From an uncultured Fusicatenibacter sp. (lineage in GTDB: Bacteria; Bacillota; Clostridia; Lachnospirales; Lachnospiraceae): a DNA stretch of 45,055 nucleotides. Under the pieces are notes generated by a model that worked only from the letters and a program-made list of their open reading frames with translations, did not search any database and was not told the origin of the DNA. Below are positions 31,429 through 40,694 of this stretch, one piece after another; the stretch's first letter is position 1, and every line of letters starts with the position of its first letter. The stretch is taken from positions 1-45,055 of the forward strand of contig CABUPZ010000014.1 in assembly GCA_902493585.1 (NCBI GenBank), read 5' to 3'. The translations under genes and the position numbers were made by a program.

Positions 31429-33696
31429 TTATTCTCCCTTCTCAAAAACAACCGTAATTTGTCCGCAGATATCCTCCACGGATTTTCCCGCATAGATCTG
31501 ATACATGCCAGGTTCCGCAGCAAAAGCCTTTTTCTCCTGATCGTAACAGGAAAAAACACCCTCGTCCAGAACAAACTCCAGTTTTCTGGTCTCCCCTGGC
31601 TCCAGCTGCACTTTTTCAAATGCTTTCAATTCTCTCGCCGGACGTTCCACGGAACTGTCCTTTTTCCCCACATAGATCTGTACCGTCTCTTTTCCTGCAC
31701 GGCTTCCGGTATTGGTCACGCACAGGGTAAGCCGCACATTACGGGTTCCATCTGCAGTTTCTGTCTCCGCATGCAGGTCGTGTATGGAGAACTCTGTATA
31801 GGAAAGTCCATGTCCAAACGGGAAAAGCACCGGGATTCCGCGTGTATTGTAATGACGGTAACCGACAAAAATCCCCTCTTCATAACGTACTTTCTTTCCG
31901 CCCGGAAATTCGCCGATGGTGTGCGCGGAACAGTCTCCGCTGTGCACCGGAAATGTCTCCGCCAGGCGTCCGGAAGGATTTATCTCGCCGAACAACGCTT
32001 CCGCCAGCGCGGTTCCGCCCTCCATTCCGGAATAATACTGCCAGACCAGAGCCTTCACCTGATCCGCCCACGGCATTTCCGCCGGAGATCCGGAAATCAT
32101 CACAACGATCACATTGGGATTGACCCGCAGCAGTTCAAAGATCAGCTCGTCCTGTCCGTAAGGAAGTTTCATATCCTCCCGGTCCATACCTTCCAGATCC
32201 TGATTGTGATTCTGCCCACCGATAAACAACACGGTATCATAATCTGCCGCTTTTTCCACTGCCTCCCGGCGCAGCGCTTCCTGACGCAGGCGAATCTGCT
32301 GTTTCTGTTTCAGAGAATTGTCTTCCTGATTGCTATCCACCGCATTTCCGTTTTCCGACGAATTCCGATGATCCTCCTGCCTTTCGTTCTCCGACATCTC
32401 CCAGTGCTCCGTCTTGCCTTCATTCTCCGACGGCTTCAAGCTGTCTGCCTGCCAGTTGATCTCTGATGTTTTTTCCTCCATATCGTCCGGATAATATCCC
32501 TGCACATAATCCACCTGTACATTTCCGCCGAGAAGTTTTTTGATCCCCAGCAGCGGTGTAATCTCATACAGCGCCTTGATCTCGGCGCTTCCTCCTCCAT
32601 TGGAGTGGATCCGGTTGGCGTTGTCTCCGACGATAAGAATCTTCTCTGTCTTCTTCCGGTCCAGCGGAAGCATCTGTTCGTCGTTTTTCAACAGAATTAC
32701 AGACTCCCTCGCCGCATCAAGAACGGCTTTCTGATGCTCAAACGTGTTGTAAGCGCCCGGTTTGCGGTTTTTTGGATCCATTTTTCCAATCCGGAACATC
32801 AGTCTGAGGATATTGCGGATCTTCCGGTCGATCCACTCCTCAGGAACTTTTCCATCCTTCACCGCCTGGATCAACGGATCTGCCATACAGTATTCATCAA
32901 AATTATCGGTCACGGACATCTCGATATCCAGCCCGCTTGCCGCCGCTTTTTCTGTATCGTGGACAGCGCCCCAGTCGGAGATCACCGCCCCGTCATACTG
33001 CCAGTCTTCACGCAGAATCTGATTCAGAAGTTCCTGGCTCTCGCAGCAATGCTCTCCGTGCCAGAGATTGTAAGCGCCCATCAAAGACCAGGAATCCCCT
33101 TCCTTCACAGCCTTTTCAAATGCGGGAAGATAAATCTCATACAGCGCCCGGTCGTCCACTTCCACATCCACCCAAAGACGCTCCGTTTCCTGGTTGTTCA
33201 GCACAAAATGCTTGACGCATGCAGCAGTGTCCTGCTCCTGGATTCCCTGGATCATCGGAACCGCCAGTTCCCCGGTAAGGTACGGATCCTCGCTCATATA
33301 CTCAAAATTTCTTCCGCACAGCGGGCTTCTCTTGATATTGATCCCCGGAGCCAGAATGACATCCTTGCCGCGCCCTCTTGCCTCCGCTCCGAGAACCGAA
33401 CCGCAGCTTCTCGCCGTTTCGCGGTTCCAGGAGGACGCAATGGCACTGTTGGAAGGAAGGTATGTGACATAATCATCCGTATGGCCGATCACCTTCCAGG
33501 CATCGTTCTCAAAATCATTGCGGACGCCCATCGGTCCATCCGACATGGTCAGCGGCGGAATCCCCAGCCGCTCCACACCTTTTGTACAGAACAGGCCGCA
33601 GCCATGGATCATTCCCACTTTTTCTTCCAGTGTCAGCTGCTCAAGAAGCCCCTCTATTTTCTCCTCGATAAGATTTTTCTGTTCTTTCTGTTCCAT
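31429..33696 (-). CDS. Glycoside hydrolase family 3 beta-glucosidase-like enzyme
   Basis: A 755-residue cytoplasmic (no signal peptide) GH3 enzyme: the (alpha/beta)8 domain with GVRND, KHFVLNNQE (about 162-170) and the nucleophile D241 in VISDWGAVHD. The alpha/beta sandwich domain (about 325-620) and a C-terminal fibronectin-III-like domain (about 660-755) follow, with the GHGLSYTEF motif between. The enzyme removes terminal beta-linked sugars, most likely glucose or related residues. A hydrophilic, repetitive insert of about 65 residues (about 408-472, several Ser-Glu-Asn motifs) interrupts the sandwich domain. It is the middle gene of a three-gene minus-strand operon. Ribosome binding site GGAGAAG. 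Confidence 0.93.
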   Translation of the reverse strand: MEQKEQKNLIEEKIEGLLEQLTLEEKVGMIHGCGLFCTKGVERLGIPPLTMSDGPMGVRNDFENDAWKVIGHTDDYVTYLPSNSAIASSWNRETARSCGSVLGAEARGRGKDVILAPGINIKRSPLCGRNFEYMSEDPYLTGELAVPMIQGIQEQDTAACVKHFVLNNQETERLWVDVEVDDRALYEIYLPAFEKAVKEGDSWSLMGAYNLWHGEHCCESQELLNQILREDWQYDGAVISDWGAVHDTEKAAASGLDIEMSVTDNFDEYCMADPLIQAVKDGKVPEEWIDRKIRNILRLMFRIGKMDPKNRKPGAYNTFEHQKAVLDAARESVILLKNDEQMLPLDRKKTEKILIVGDNANRIHSNGGGSAEIKALYEITPLLGIKKLLGGNVQVDYVQGYYPDDMEEKTSEINWQADSLKPSENEGKTEHWEMSENERQEDHRNSSENGNAVDSNQEDNSLKQKQQIRLRQEALRREAVEKAADYDTVLFIGGQNHNQDLEGMDREDMKLPYGQDELIFELLRVNPNVIVVMISGSPAEMPWADQVKALVWQYYSGMEGGTALAEALFGEINPSGRLAETFPVHSGDCSAHTIGEFPGGKKVRYEEGIFVGYRHYNTRGIPVLFPFGHGLSYTEFSIHDLHAETETADGTRNVRLTLCVTNTGSRAGKETVQIYVGKKDSSVERPARELKAFEKVQLEPGETRKLEFVLDEGVFSCYDQEKKAFAAEPGMYQIYAGKSVEDICGQITVVFEKGE

Positions 33697-33740
33697 ATTT
33701 CTTCTCCAGTCCTTTACCTTAAGTTACTGTTTTTGGAAAA

Positions 33741-36700
33741 TTAATTGCTGAAAAAATACTCCGCGATTCCTGCGCCGCCCTTCAGCCGGATCAGCAGATC
33801 CATTTTCTGTCCTGACGGAAAGTTTTCCACAACATCTTCGTTCAGCAGATATTCTTTCCACACAGGTTTTCCACCATTGTCACAGTTCTGCCGCAGCAGA
33901 AGGTTCTTTTTCAGCACTCCTCCACATATATTCTCTGATTCTGCGGCAGTTTCCGGCTCTCCCGCACACAATCCATGCTCCGATGCATAAAGTTCCATCG
34001 TTCCACTGCCTTCTCCCTGAAACAGCACATGGATCTTCCTCGGTGCCTTCTCAAAAATAAACTCCCGATACAGCAGTTCTGCCGTCTCTGTTTCCTCGCC
34101 GCCAAAACCGCTGTCCGGCTGCTCAGCGCCTGTATCTTTTCCATCTTTTTCCCAAGCGGCTTTTGCATATACCGCACACTTGCTGTCATGTCCCTGGTAC
34201 AGGAAAACGCCCTTGCAGTCATCGTAATGGTCCGCCTTTGTCACAGACTCTGCGTTTCTCGGAGGAATCTTCACACCAGCGATGCTCAGCGTCCGCTCCA
34301 GGCGGATATCCTCGCTGGATGCTCCCGCCAGAATCGTATAGCTTCCTTCCTCCAGAACCATCTGTTCCGTCACCACATCGTAATACTCCAGTTCCTTCAG
34401 GGGAATACAGAATTCCACCCGACGTTCTTCTTCCGGCTGAAGACTTCCGACACGTTCAAATGCTTTCAGCTGCTTCTGTGGGCGCGATGCCCTGGAATCA
34501 TTCTGCCGCACATAAATCTGCACAACCTCATCGGAAACAGTTGTTCCGGTATTTTTCACAGTCAGAGAACCCCTCAAAGCTTTCTCTTTCCCTTCCGTCT
34601 CCTCCAGCGTCACATCCAGTCCGCTGTAGGCAAATTCCGTATAACTCAGTCCATACCCGAACGGATAAAGCACCGGACGGTCAAAATACTGATACGTCCG
34701 CTTTCCGCGGATAATATCATAATCCTCCATCGGCGGAAGATCCTCCGTGCTCCGGTACCAGGTCATCGGCAGTCTTCCTGCCGGGGATGCATTTCCGAAC
34801 AGCAGTTCTGCCAGCCCGTTCCCCAGCTCCTGGCTCCCGGACGCACATTGGAGAATCGCCGGGATTTTCTCCTGAAGCCTGCCGATCGCATACGGATAAT
34901 TGCAGATAAGCAGAAGCATGGTCCGTGGATTGATCGATGCAATCTCCAGCAGCTGCTCCTCCTGGGCCTGTGGCATGTCCAGATCCTCCCGGTCGATCTC
35001 CTCTTTGCTGTTGATCACAGGATTGCAGCCTGCCGCATAGATCACGACATCCGCCCACTGCGCCAGTTTCTCCGCTTCCATTCCTCCGTCGGACACCACA
35101 TCCAGAGAGAACCCGGCGGCACAGCCGCCGTCCCTTTGTGAAACACAGCCAAGGCGGCAGTTTTCGTCCAGCCCCAGCGGTTTTCCGTCCCAGCTTTCCA
35201 TCCGGACGGTTCCATCCGCCTGCTCTCTGAAATGAACCGCCTCACGGATGAACCATCCGAAGGCTTCTTTCTTCGAAACCGTAACTTTGCCGCTTTCCTC
35301 CGTGGTCAGATAACGCCCGGTCTGTTCTCCAAACAGCAGGTACTGTCCGCTGCCCCAGTCCTCCAGCCGAAAGATCTCCGCACGTTCTTTTTCTCCCTCT
35401 GTCACAGTTCCGTCCGATTGTACACACAGCCATCCCCGGTCTGTGCGGATCCTGATCCTGTCATATCCGTCAAAACTCTTCACTTCCGCCGCCATGCCAG
35501 ACTTGACGATTCCCTCTTTGACCGTCACATAACGAAGCGGAACTCCACTGTACCAGTCTTTGTACCACACATCCGCCCACGGTCCGATCACCGCGATCTT
35601 CTGCCCTGGCTCCAGCGGAAGAAATCTCTTTCTCTTCTCCGCTCCCGGATCGTCCGCCGCCGGAACGGAACCAGCCGCCTCATTTTTCAGAAGGACTGCC
35701 GATTCCCTGACCGCCTTTCTCGCAAGCGCCGTGTGTTCCGGACTGTTCAGTCTCTCTTCCGGAATCTCACGGTAAGGATTGTCTCCCTGCCGGTCGTACA
35801 GCCCCAGACGGATCCTCGTCCGGAAGGAATTCCGAATCGACCGGTCGACCTCCTCCCAGGTGATCAGTCCTCTCTCCAGCGCCTCCCTGGCAGCCGCTTC
35901 CACCACTTTGCCGTCGTCCGTAAAGCAGTCCACGCCCGCCTTCAGCCCATAAGCCACCGTCTCCGCATGGGACTGGAAATAATGATGTTCCGTCACCGTC
36001 TGCTGCATATCTCCGCCGTCGCATACCACATGTCCCGGCAGTCCCCAGGTATCTTTGAACAGTTCCTGCACCTCCGGATTAACGATGGCAGGCACTCCGT
36101 TGATTTCATTGTAAGAAGTCATCACCGCTTCCGCCCCCGCCTCCACGGCTCTGCGGAACGGTTCCAGGTATTACTCCTTTTTGTTGCGCGGGTCAATGGA
36201 GGAAGACGTCCGCACTCTGTCTTTTTCCTGATTGTTCCCATAAAAATGTTTCAGCGTCGCGCCGCACCGGAGATAAAAGGGATCGTCGCCTCTCATGCCG
36301 CGGATATAGGCTCCCGCCATCTCTCCGGTCAGAAACGGGTCTTCCCCGTACGCCTCCTCCGTTCTGCCCCACCTCGGATCTCTCTCCATATCGATGGTCG
36401 GCGCCCAGCGGCACAGACCTCCATTTCTGTTTCTCTGGTACAGTACCCGTGCTTCCTCACCGACTGCCGTCCCGATGTTTTCCATCATTTCCCGGTCCCA
36501 GGAAGCGCTCATTCCGATCGGCTGCGGAAAAGAGGTCGTCGGCTCAGGTTCTCCCCGGTTAAAATCCTGATCGTGGCGCGCTTCAATCCCATGAGCCGCT
36601 TCCCCTCCCAGATAAAAGCCCGTGATCCCAAGCCTTGGAATATCCGGGCATCCGGTGGTAAGACATTTCAGTTTCTCATCCTCTGTCATCTCTTTCACCA

Positions 36701-36788
36701 GAGCGTCCAGCCGTTCCTCCAGGGACAGACGGCTGTCCCACAGCGGTGTCTGCAAAAAATTATTTTCCTGTTCTTTCTTATCATCCAT
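33741..36788 (-). pseudogene. GH3 glycoside hydrolase (beta-xylosidase/glucosidase type) interrupted by one in-frame TAA
   Basis: The frame from the ATG at 36788 (AGGGGGAG upstream) to the TAA at 33741-33743 is a full GH3 gene of about 1015 codons, broken only by a TAA at 36171-36173 (codon 206). Both parts are in the same frame and together read like one protein: APTIDMERDPRWGR, YGEDPFLTGE and KHFYGNN before the stop, and VEAGAEAVMTSYNEING plus the nucleophile segment VVCDGGDM after it. The interrupted spot reads NKKE-stop-YLEPFRRAVEAG, where relatives usually have a Tyr, so a TAT/TAC to TAA change is the simplest explanation. The C-terminal part carries a beta-trefoil-like insert (about GWLCVQSDGTV to QYLLFGEQTGRYLTTEE) typical of clostridial GH3 xylosidases. 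It is a pseudogene, a sequencing error or a recoded gene. It is the first gene of the operon. Confidence 0.85.
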
Positions 36789-36831
36789 GTTCCGGTGCTC
36801 CCCCTTTTTCTGTTCCGTGCTGTATGGCTTT

Positions 36832-36859
36832 GTAACAGCTGATCTGACTGAACTGCATG
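36832..36859. repeat. Degenerate palindromic element
   Basis: GTAACAGCTG and GAACTGCATG keep the 28-nt frame and parts of both arms of the element; it lies between the GH3 start codon and its predicted -10 box. Confidence 0.35.
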
Positions 36860-36872
36860 ATTTTTACGTTTC

Positions 36873-36878
36873 ATTATA
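36873..36878 (-). promoter_or_regulatory. -10 box of the GH3 operon
   Basis: Perfect TATAAT on the minus strand. The position expected for the -35 box (around 36896-36901) has no good consensus and overlaps the ACTTTTT repeats, which suggests an activator-dependent promoter. Confidence 0.55.
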
Positions 36879-36885
36879 TCTGCTG

Positions 36886-36955
36886 ACTTTTTCATTGAAA
36901 ACCATCACTTTTTCATATCATTTACTTCACTTTTTAGAGTGATTGCTCACTTTTT
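36886..36955 (+). promoter_or_regulatory. Four direct ACTTTTT repeats, candidate response-regulator sites
   Basis: ACTTTTT starts at 36886, 36907, 36929 and 36949, i.e. spacings of 21, 22 and 20 bases (about two helical turns). The base before is C in three copies and G in one; the first two copies continue as CAT. The array lies between the divergent GH3 and kinase promoters. AraC-type regulators bind tandem direct repeats with this spacing, and the YesN-like regulator is encoded just downstream. Confidence 0.6.
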
Positions 36956-36980
36956 GCTGGAGTTTTTCTCCATTTCTTAT

Positions 36981-36986
36981 TATAAT
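36981..36986 (+). promoter_or_regulatory. -10 box of the kinase/regulator operon
   Basis: Perfect TATAAT without a recognisable -35 box; the last ACTTTTT repeat ends 25 bases upstream, fitting activator-dependent transcription. Confidence 0.5.
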
Positions 36987-37024
36987 AATAGATAGAATGC
37001 CCTGACATCGTACCTGCTGCCGAC

Positions 37025-37060
37025 AATACTCCGGTGACCTCAAGCGATGACCGGAGTATT
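37025..37060 (+). other. 5'-leader hairpin of the sensor kinase gene
   Basis: AATACTCCGGT and ACCGGAGTATT are a perfect 11-bp stem with a 14-nt loop, ending 31 bases before the kinase start and lacking a T-tract (ACAAATTT follows). Confidence 0.6.
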
Positions 37061-37091
37061 ACAAATTTACGCACAAAAAGGATAGACAGCA

Positions 37092-38879
37092 ATGAAGTTC
37101 AAAGAAAATCTGGAAAAATTTTTCAGCCAGGCCAGGGTGCAGCGCCAGCTTTACGGCGTTTTCATCCTGACTCTTTTGATTCCCATCGTAGGCATCGGTT
37201 TCCTGCTCCTGTTCAATTCTCAGAAAACCCTGTACGACCATTATCAGGAACAGGCGGAGTCGGACAGCCTCCGGGTACGTTCGATCATGTTCGATCTGAC
37301 CACAAATTTTTACAATCTATCGGAAAACATCGTCAACGACAGTACGCTTCGGGATCTGCTGGGGGATTCCTGGGATTCCGATTCCGAAAGCCGCGCCGCC
37401 GCCGAGAGCTATACGGAACTTACCTCCACGCGTCAGCAGGATACTTCCATCGCGTCGGCGGCAATTTATACCTACAACGAACAGCTCGCCGGCTACGGAG
37501 ATTTTCTTCCGATCGACGACGAGGTCATGGCAACTTCCTGGTTCCGGAAAGCTGCCTCCACCTCCGCAGTCTTCTGGCAGACGATACAACGGGAAGACAA
37601 ATTCGGAAATACCTACTGGGAACTGAATATGTTCCGGCGGATTCCTCTCCCTTCCAGCCGCAGCTACGCAATCCTGGTTCTCACCGCCAGCGACAACTAT
37701 CTGAAAAACAGGATCAACAACAGCTCCCTGGACTGCATCATCACGGTAAACAAGGACCCCGTCTTTTTCAGCACCAAAAAAGCAAATACCGGAAAACCCA
37801 TTCCCCTGGTGTTAGATTACGAACAGTATTCCTATATGGCATCCGGCGTGCTTTCTCTGAACGGCAGCGACACCATGGCCTCTATCAACACCTTGCAGCC
37901 ATTCAAATCAGACGACAAAATTTACATCGTCTCCTACAACCCGGAGGCACTGAGCAGTATCTACCGGATCCAGACCGATTACTCCCTGATCCTGATCTTC
38001 GCGATCCTGCTCCCCTGCCTGCTGATGTACCTGTTCATCCGGTATTTCACCACTCTGCGAAGCGCCATGCATCAGGCAAGCCAGGGAAACTACAACATCA
38101 TGGATTCCTTCCACGGCAATGACGAACTCTCTGAAACCTTCCAGGATCTCCAGATCATGATCCGGGAAATACAGAAAAAGGAGGCGCTCGTCTACGAGGC
38201 AAGGCTGAAAGAGCAGCAGCTGGAAAACCAGCAGCAGCAGATGGAATACAAGATGCTTGCCAGCCAAATCAACCCGCATTTCCTGTACAATACGCTGGAA
38301 ACCATCCGCATGAAGGCTTTCGCCGCCGGCAACCGGGAAGTGGCCATGGCAATCAAGCTCCTTGGAAAATCTCTGCGCTATGTGCTCGACAGCACCGGAA
38401 CCGTCTCGACCACCCTGGCGAAAGAGATCGACTACCTGCGTATTTACTTTTCGATCCAGAAGCTGCGTTTTGAAGACAGGATCGAATACACCATAAAAGT
38501 CCAGGAGGGACTTGACCTGGAAAATTACCAGATCCTTCCTCTTCTGCTCCAGCCGATCGTGGAAAATGCCGTTTCCCACGGTCTGGAAAATGTAGAAGAA
38601 CACGGACAGGTCCTTCTGAATATCTACGTACAGGACGATACCTGTCTCTGCATCGATATTTCAGACAATGGAATCGGTATGAGTGAAGAAGAGCTGGCAC
38701 GCGTCCGGAAAAACATCTCCGAAAAAGACACCAGCAGAACACAGAGTATCGGACTTTACAACATCAATCAGAGAATCCTCCTGTGCTACGGCCCGGAATA
38801 TTCTCTCAATGTTTCCAGTGAACGGGGCAAAGGCACAACCGTCAGCCTCCGGCTCCCACTGAACAAAATCACGGAATAA
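37092..38879 (+). CDS. Sensor histidine kinase, YesM/LytS-like (His_kinase family)
   Basis: A 595-residue membrane sensor: transmembrane helix at about 21-41, an extracellular sensing domain of about 255 residues (dCache-like), a second helix at about 298-318, a HAMP-like region (about 318-370), and the His_kinase domain with the phospho-accepting H396 in SQINPHFLYNTLETIR. An ATP-binding domain follows, with the N-box LLLQPIVENAVSHGLE (about 480-495) and SDNGIGM and GIGLYN motifs. The architecture matches YesM-type kinases that sense plant-glycan oligosaccharides in Firmicutes. The next gene, an AraC-type response regulator, begins 40 bases after its stop. Ribosome binding site AAAAGGA. The signal is likely the product of the adjacent GH3 enzymes. 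Confidence 0.93.
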   Translation: MKFKENLEKFFSQARVQRQLYGVFILTLLIPIVGIGFLLLFNSQKTLYDHYQEQAESDSLRVRSIMFDLTTNFYNLSENIVNDSTLRDLLGDSWDSDSESRAAAESYTELTSTRQQDTSIASAAIYTYNEQLAGYGDFLPIDDEVMATSWFRKAASTSAVFWQTIQREDKFGNTYWELNMFRRIPLPSSRSYAILVLTASDNYLKNRINNSSLDCIITVNKDPVFFSTKKANTGKPIPLVLDYEQYSYMASGVLSLNGSDTMASINTLQPFKSDDKIYIVSYNPEALSSIYRIQTDYSLILIFAILLPCLLMYLFIRYFTTLRSAMHQASQGNYNIMDSFHGNDELSETFQDLQIMIREIQKKEALVYEARLKEQQLENQQQQMEYKMLASQINPHFLYNTLETIRMKAFAAGNREVAMAIKLLGKSLRYVLDSTGTVSTTLAKEIDYLRIYFSIQKLRFEDRIEYTIKVQEGLDLENYQILPLLLQPIVENAVSHGLENVEEHGQVLLNIYVQDDTCLCIDISDNGIGMSEEELARVRKNISEKDTSRTQSIGLYNINQRILLCYGPEYSLNVSSERGKGTTVSLRLPLNKITE

Positions 38880-38883
38880 CCGT

Positions 38884-38898
38884 AACAGCAGCTTAAAC
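38884..38898 (+). repeat. 15-nt repeat AACAGCAGCTTAAAC, copy 2
   Basis: Identical to 30118-30132; it lies just after the kinase stop and before the response-regulator ribosome binding site. Confidence 0.5.
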
Positions 38899-38919
38899 TA
38901 GAAAGGATTGGTACAAGCT

Positions 38920-40464
38920 ATGAAAGTTCTTATTGCCGATGATGAATCGGTTGTTCTCGAAGGGTTAAAGTATATCATCGACTGGGACGCCCTTGGCTTC
39001 TCCATATGCAGCCAGGCTTCCAACGGTGAAGAAACCCTGAACAAAATCCTGAACCTGCGCCCGGAACTGGTCCTTCTGGATATCCGAATGCCAAAGCTGT
39101 CAGGAATTGAAATCATTCAGATCGCCCGGGAAAAAGGCTTCGACGGCCATTTTATCATTCTGAGCGGATACTCCGATTTCACTTATGCCCAGACAGCTAT
39201 CCGATACGGGGTAGATTTTTATCTGACCAAACCCATCGACGAGGACGAGCTGATCTCCGCAGTCACCTCTGTGCGGAATTCCATTGAAGAGGAACGCAGA
39301 GAGAAAGACAACCTCAACCGCTACCGGGAAAATGCTCTGGATACGATCCTCCGGAACCTGCTGCTTGGAAATGTGCCCGATATTTCCAGCACAACTCAAA
39401 GAGATCTGCATCTGTTCGCCGAGGTCTATCAGGTCGTCATTAATGAACGGTATAATCAGGATTCTTTCCAGACCTTCTGGAATTTTGCCGAACTTCTGCG
39501 CGTTACCAATCAGGATCACAATTCCTTTGACCATATCGTTATGGACAAACACGAAATTTTCCTTCTGAAAGGTACCTTTGCCGCAGATCGCTTTGACGCC
39601 CTGCTCCATCATTACGATGTGAATCCCCAGAAAGGATCGCCGCTGGATTCCCTGTTCCTGACCTATGGACGCAAAGTATACCGTCTGGAGGATATCTGCC
39701 TTTCTTACCAGGATGCTTCCCGGCTTCTGAACCGGCGTTTCTTCTGTGAGCCCAATCAGCATGTGCTGGGATACGGAGATCTCCCGTCTTTGGACAGTTC
39801 CGTACTGCCCAAAGAGAGTTGGAATGAAAAAACCATGGAATATTCCCGCCGGCTGACCGATTACATACAGACCCAGAACCGGACCCGTATCGCGGAAACC
39901 CTGAAGGAACTGGAATCCAACCTTTATCACACCTCGATGGATATCCCTGAGATCAAACATTACCTGATCGATATTTACCTGCAGGTAAAGCAGAACCTGA
40001 CCCATACCTACAGCAATATGGATATTCCCTTCAGTTCCAACGCGACGATCATTGACTTCATTGAAAACAAATATTACCTGTACGAGATCCTCCAGTATTT
40101 CTCGGAACATTTTGAGATGTGCATGAACGCCATCGGAAGCCCAAGCAGCAAGACGATCATCGATGATATCCTTTATTACATCAACCATAACTACCGGGAA
40201 AATCTGAAGCTGGAAACGATCGCGCCGCTGTTCGGCTATAACAGCTCTTATCTTGGAAAGATCTTTACCCGTGAGGTGGGCGAAACCTTCAACTCCTACC
40301 TGGACCGCATAAGGATCGAGCGCTCCCAGGAGCTGCTCCGCGACCGGACGCTAAAAGTGTATGAGATTGCGGAAAAGGTCGGATACAAGAACGTGGATTA
40401 TTTCCACAAGAAATTCAAAAAACTGGTGGGCGAAAGCCCGGCAGAGTATCGGAAAAAACTGTAA
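38920..40464 (+). CDS. AraC-family response regulator, YesN-like
   Basis: A 514-residue regulator. The N-terminal receiver domain (1-120) has the acidic pair D7-D8, phospho-acceptor D54 in LVLLDIRMP and K107 in FYLTKPID. A long middle region (about 130-400) without known motif follows, then two helix-turn-helix units at the C-terminus (about 430-514: NLKLETIAPLFGYNSSYLGK and LLRDRTLKVYEIAEKVGYKN). The partner kinase is immediately upstream. I start at the ATG at 38920; a TTG four codons upstream is less likely. By analogy with YesN it activates glycan-use genes; the ACTTTTT repeats in the divergent promoter region are the best candidate targets. Confidence 0.94.
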   Translation: MKVLIADDESVVLEGLKYIIDWDALGFSICSQASNGEETLNKILNLRPELVLLDIRMPKLSGIEIIQIAREKGFDGHFIILSGYSDFTYAQTAIRYGVDFYLTKPIDEDELISAVTSVRNSIEEERREKDNLNRYRENALDTILRNLLLGNVPDISSTTQRDLHLFAEVYQVVINERYNQDSFQTFWNFAELLRVTNQDHNSFDHIVMDKHEIFLLKGTFAADRFDALLHHYDVNPQKGSPLDSLFLTYGRKVYRLEDICLSYQDASRLLNRRFFCEPNQHVLGYGDLPSLDSSVLPKESWNEKTMEYSRRLTDYIQTQNRTRIAETLKELESNLYHTSMDIPEIKHYLIDIYLQVKQNLTHTYSNMDIPFSSNATIIDFIENKYYLYEILQYFSEHFEMCMNAIGSPSSKTIIDDILYYINHNYRENLKLETIAPLFGYNSSYLGKIFTREVGETFNSYLDRIRIERSQELLRDRTLKVYEIAEKVGYKNVDYFHKKFKKLVGESPAEYRKKL

Positions 40465-40604
40465 AAACAGCAGTTCGGTCTTTTTCAGGTATCAGAAAGC
40501 CGCCAGGGACCGGTGGTATGCGTGGACGGCGGGCATACCACCGGCCCCTGGCGGCTTTCTGATACCTGAAACTGCACTCGGAAAAGGCAGCCTGCTGTTT
40601 TTTT
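40463..40604. repeat. Long nested hairpin downstream of the response regulator gene
   Basis: The inner arms run 40486-40521 and 40533-40568 (36 nt each, one mismatch, 11-nt loop). They are nested inside a smaller terminator-like stem AAAAACAGCAG (40463-40473)/CTGCTGTTTTT (40592-40602) ending in T7. The arms contain GTATCAGAAAGCCGCCAGGG. It could be a terminator enlarged by insertion of a palindromic repeat. Confidence 0.75.
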
Positions 40605-40694
40605 GCACCCAAAACTGTACTGCCTAAGTCAGGATGCAGTTTAAAACAGAAGGTTGATTGCTTATCCATGTTTTTGCCGGAAAGATGTGCTTAT

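Noticed and set aside
36146..36173. Frameshift in the second GH3 gene
   Set aside because: Both parts are in the same frame (distance from the first start is a multiple of three); only a TAA substitution separates them.
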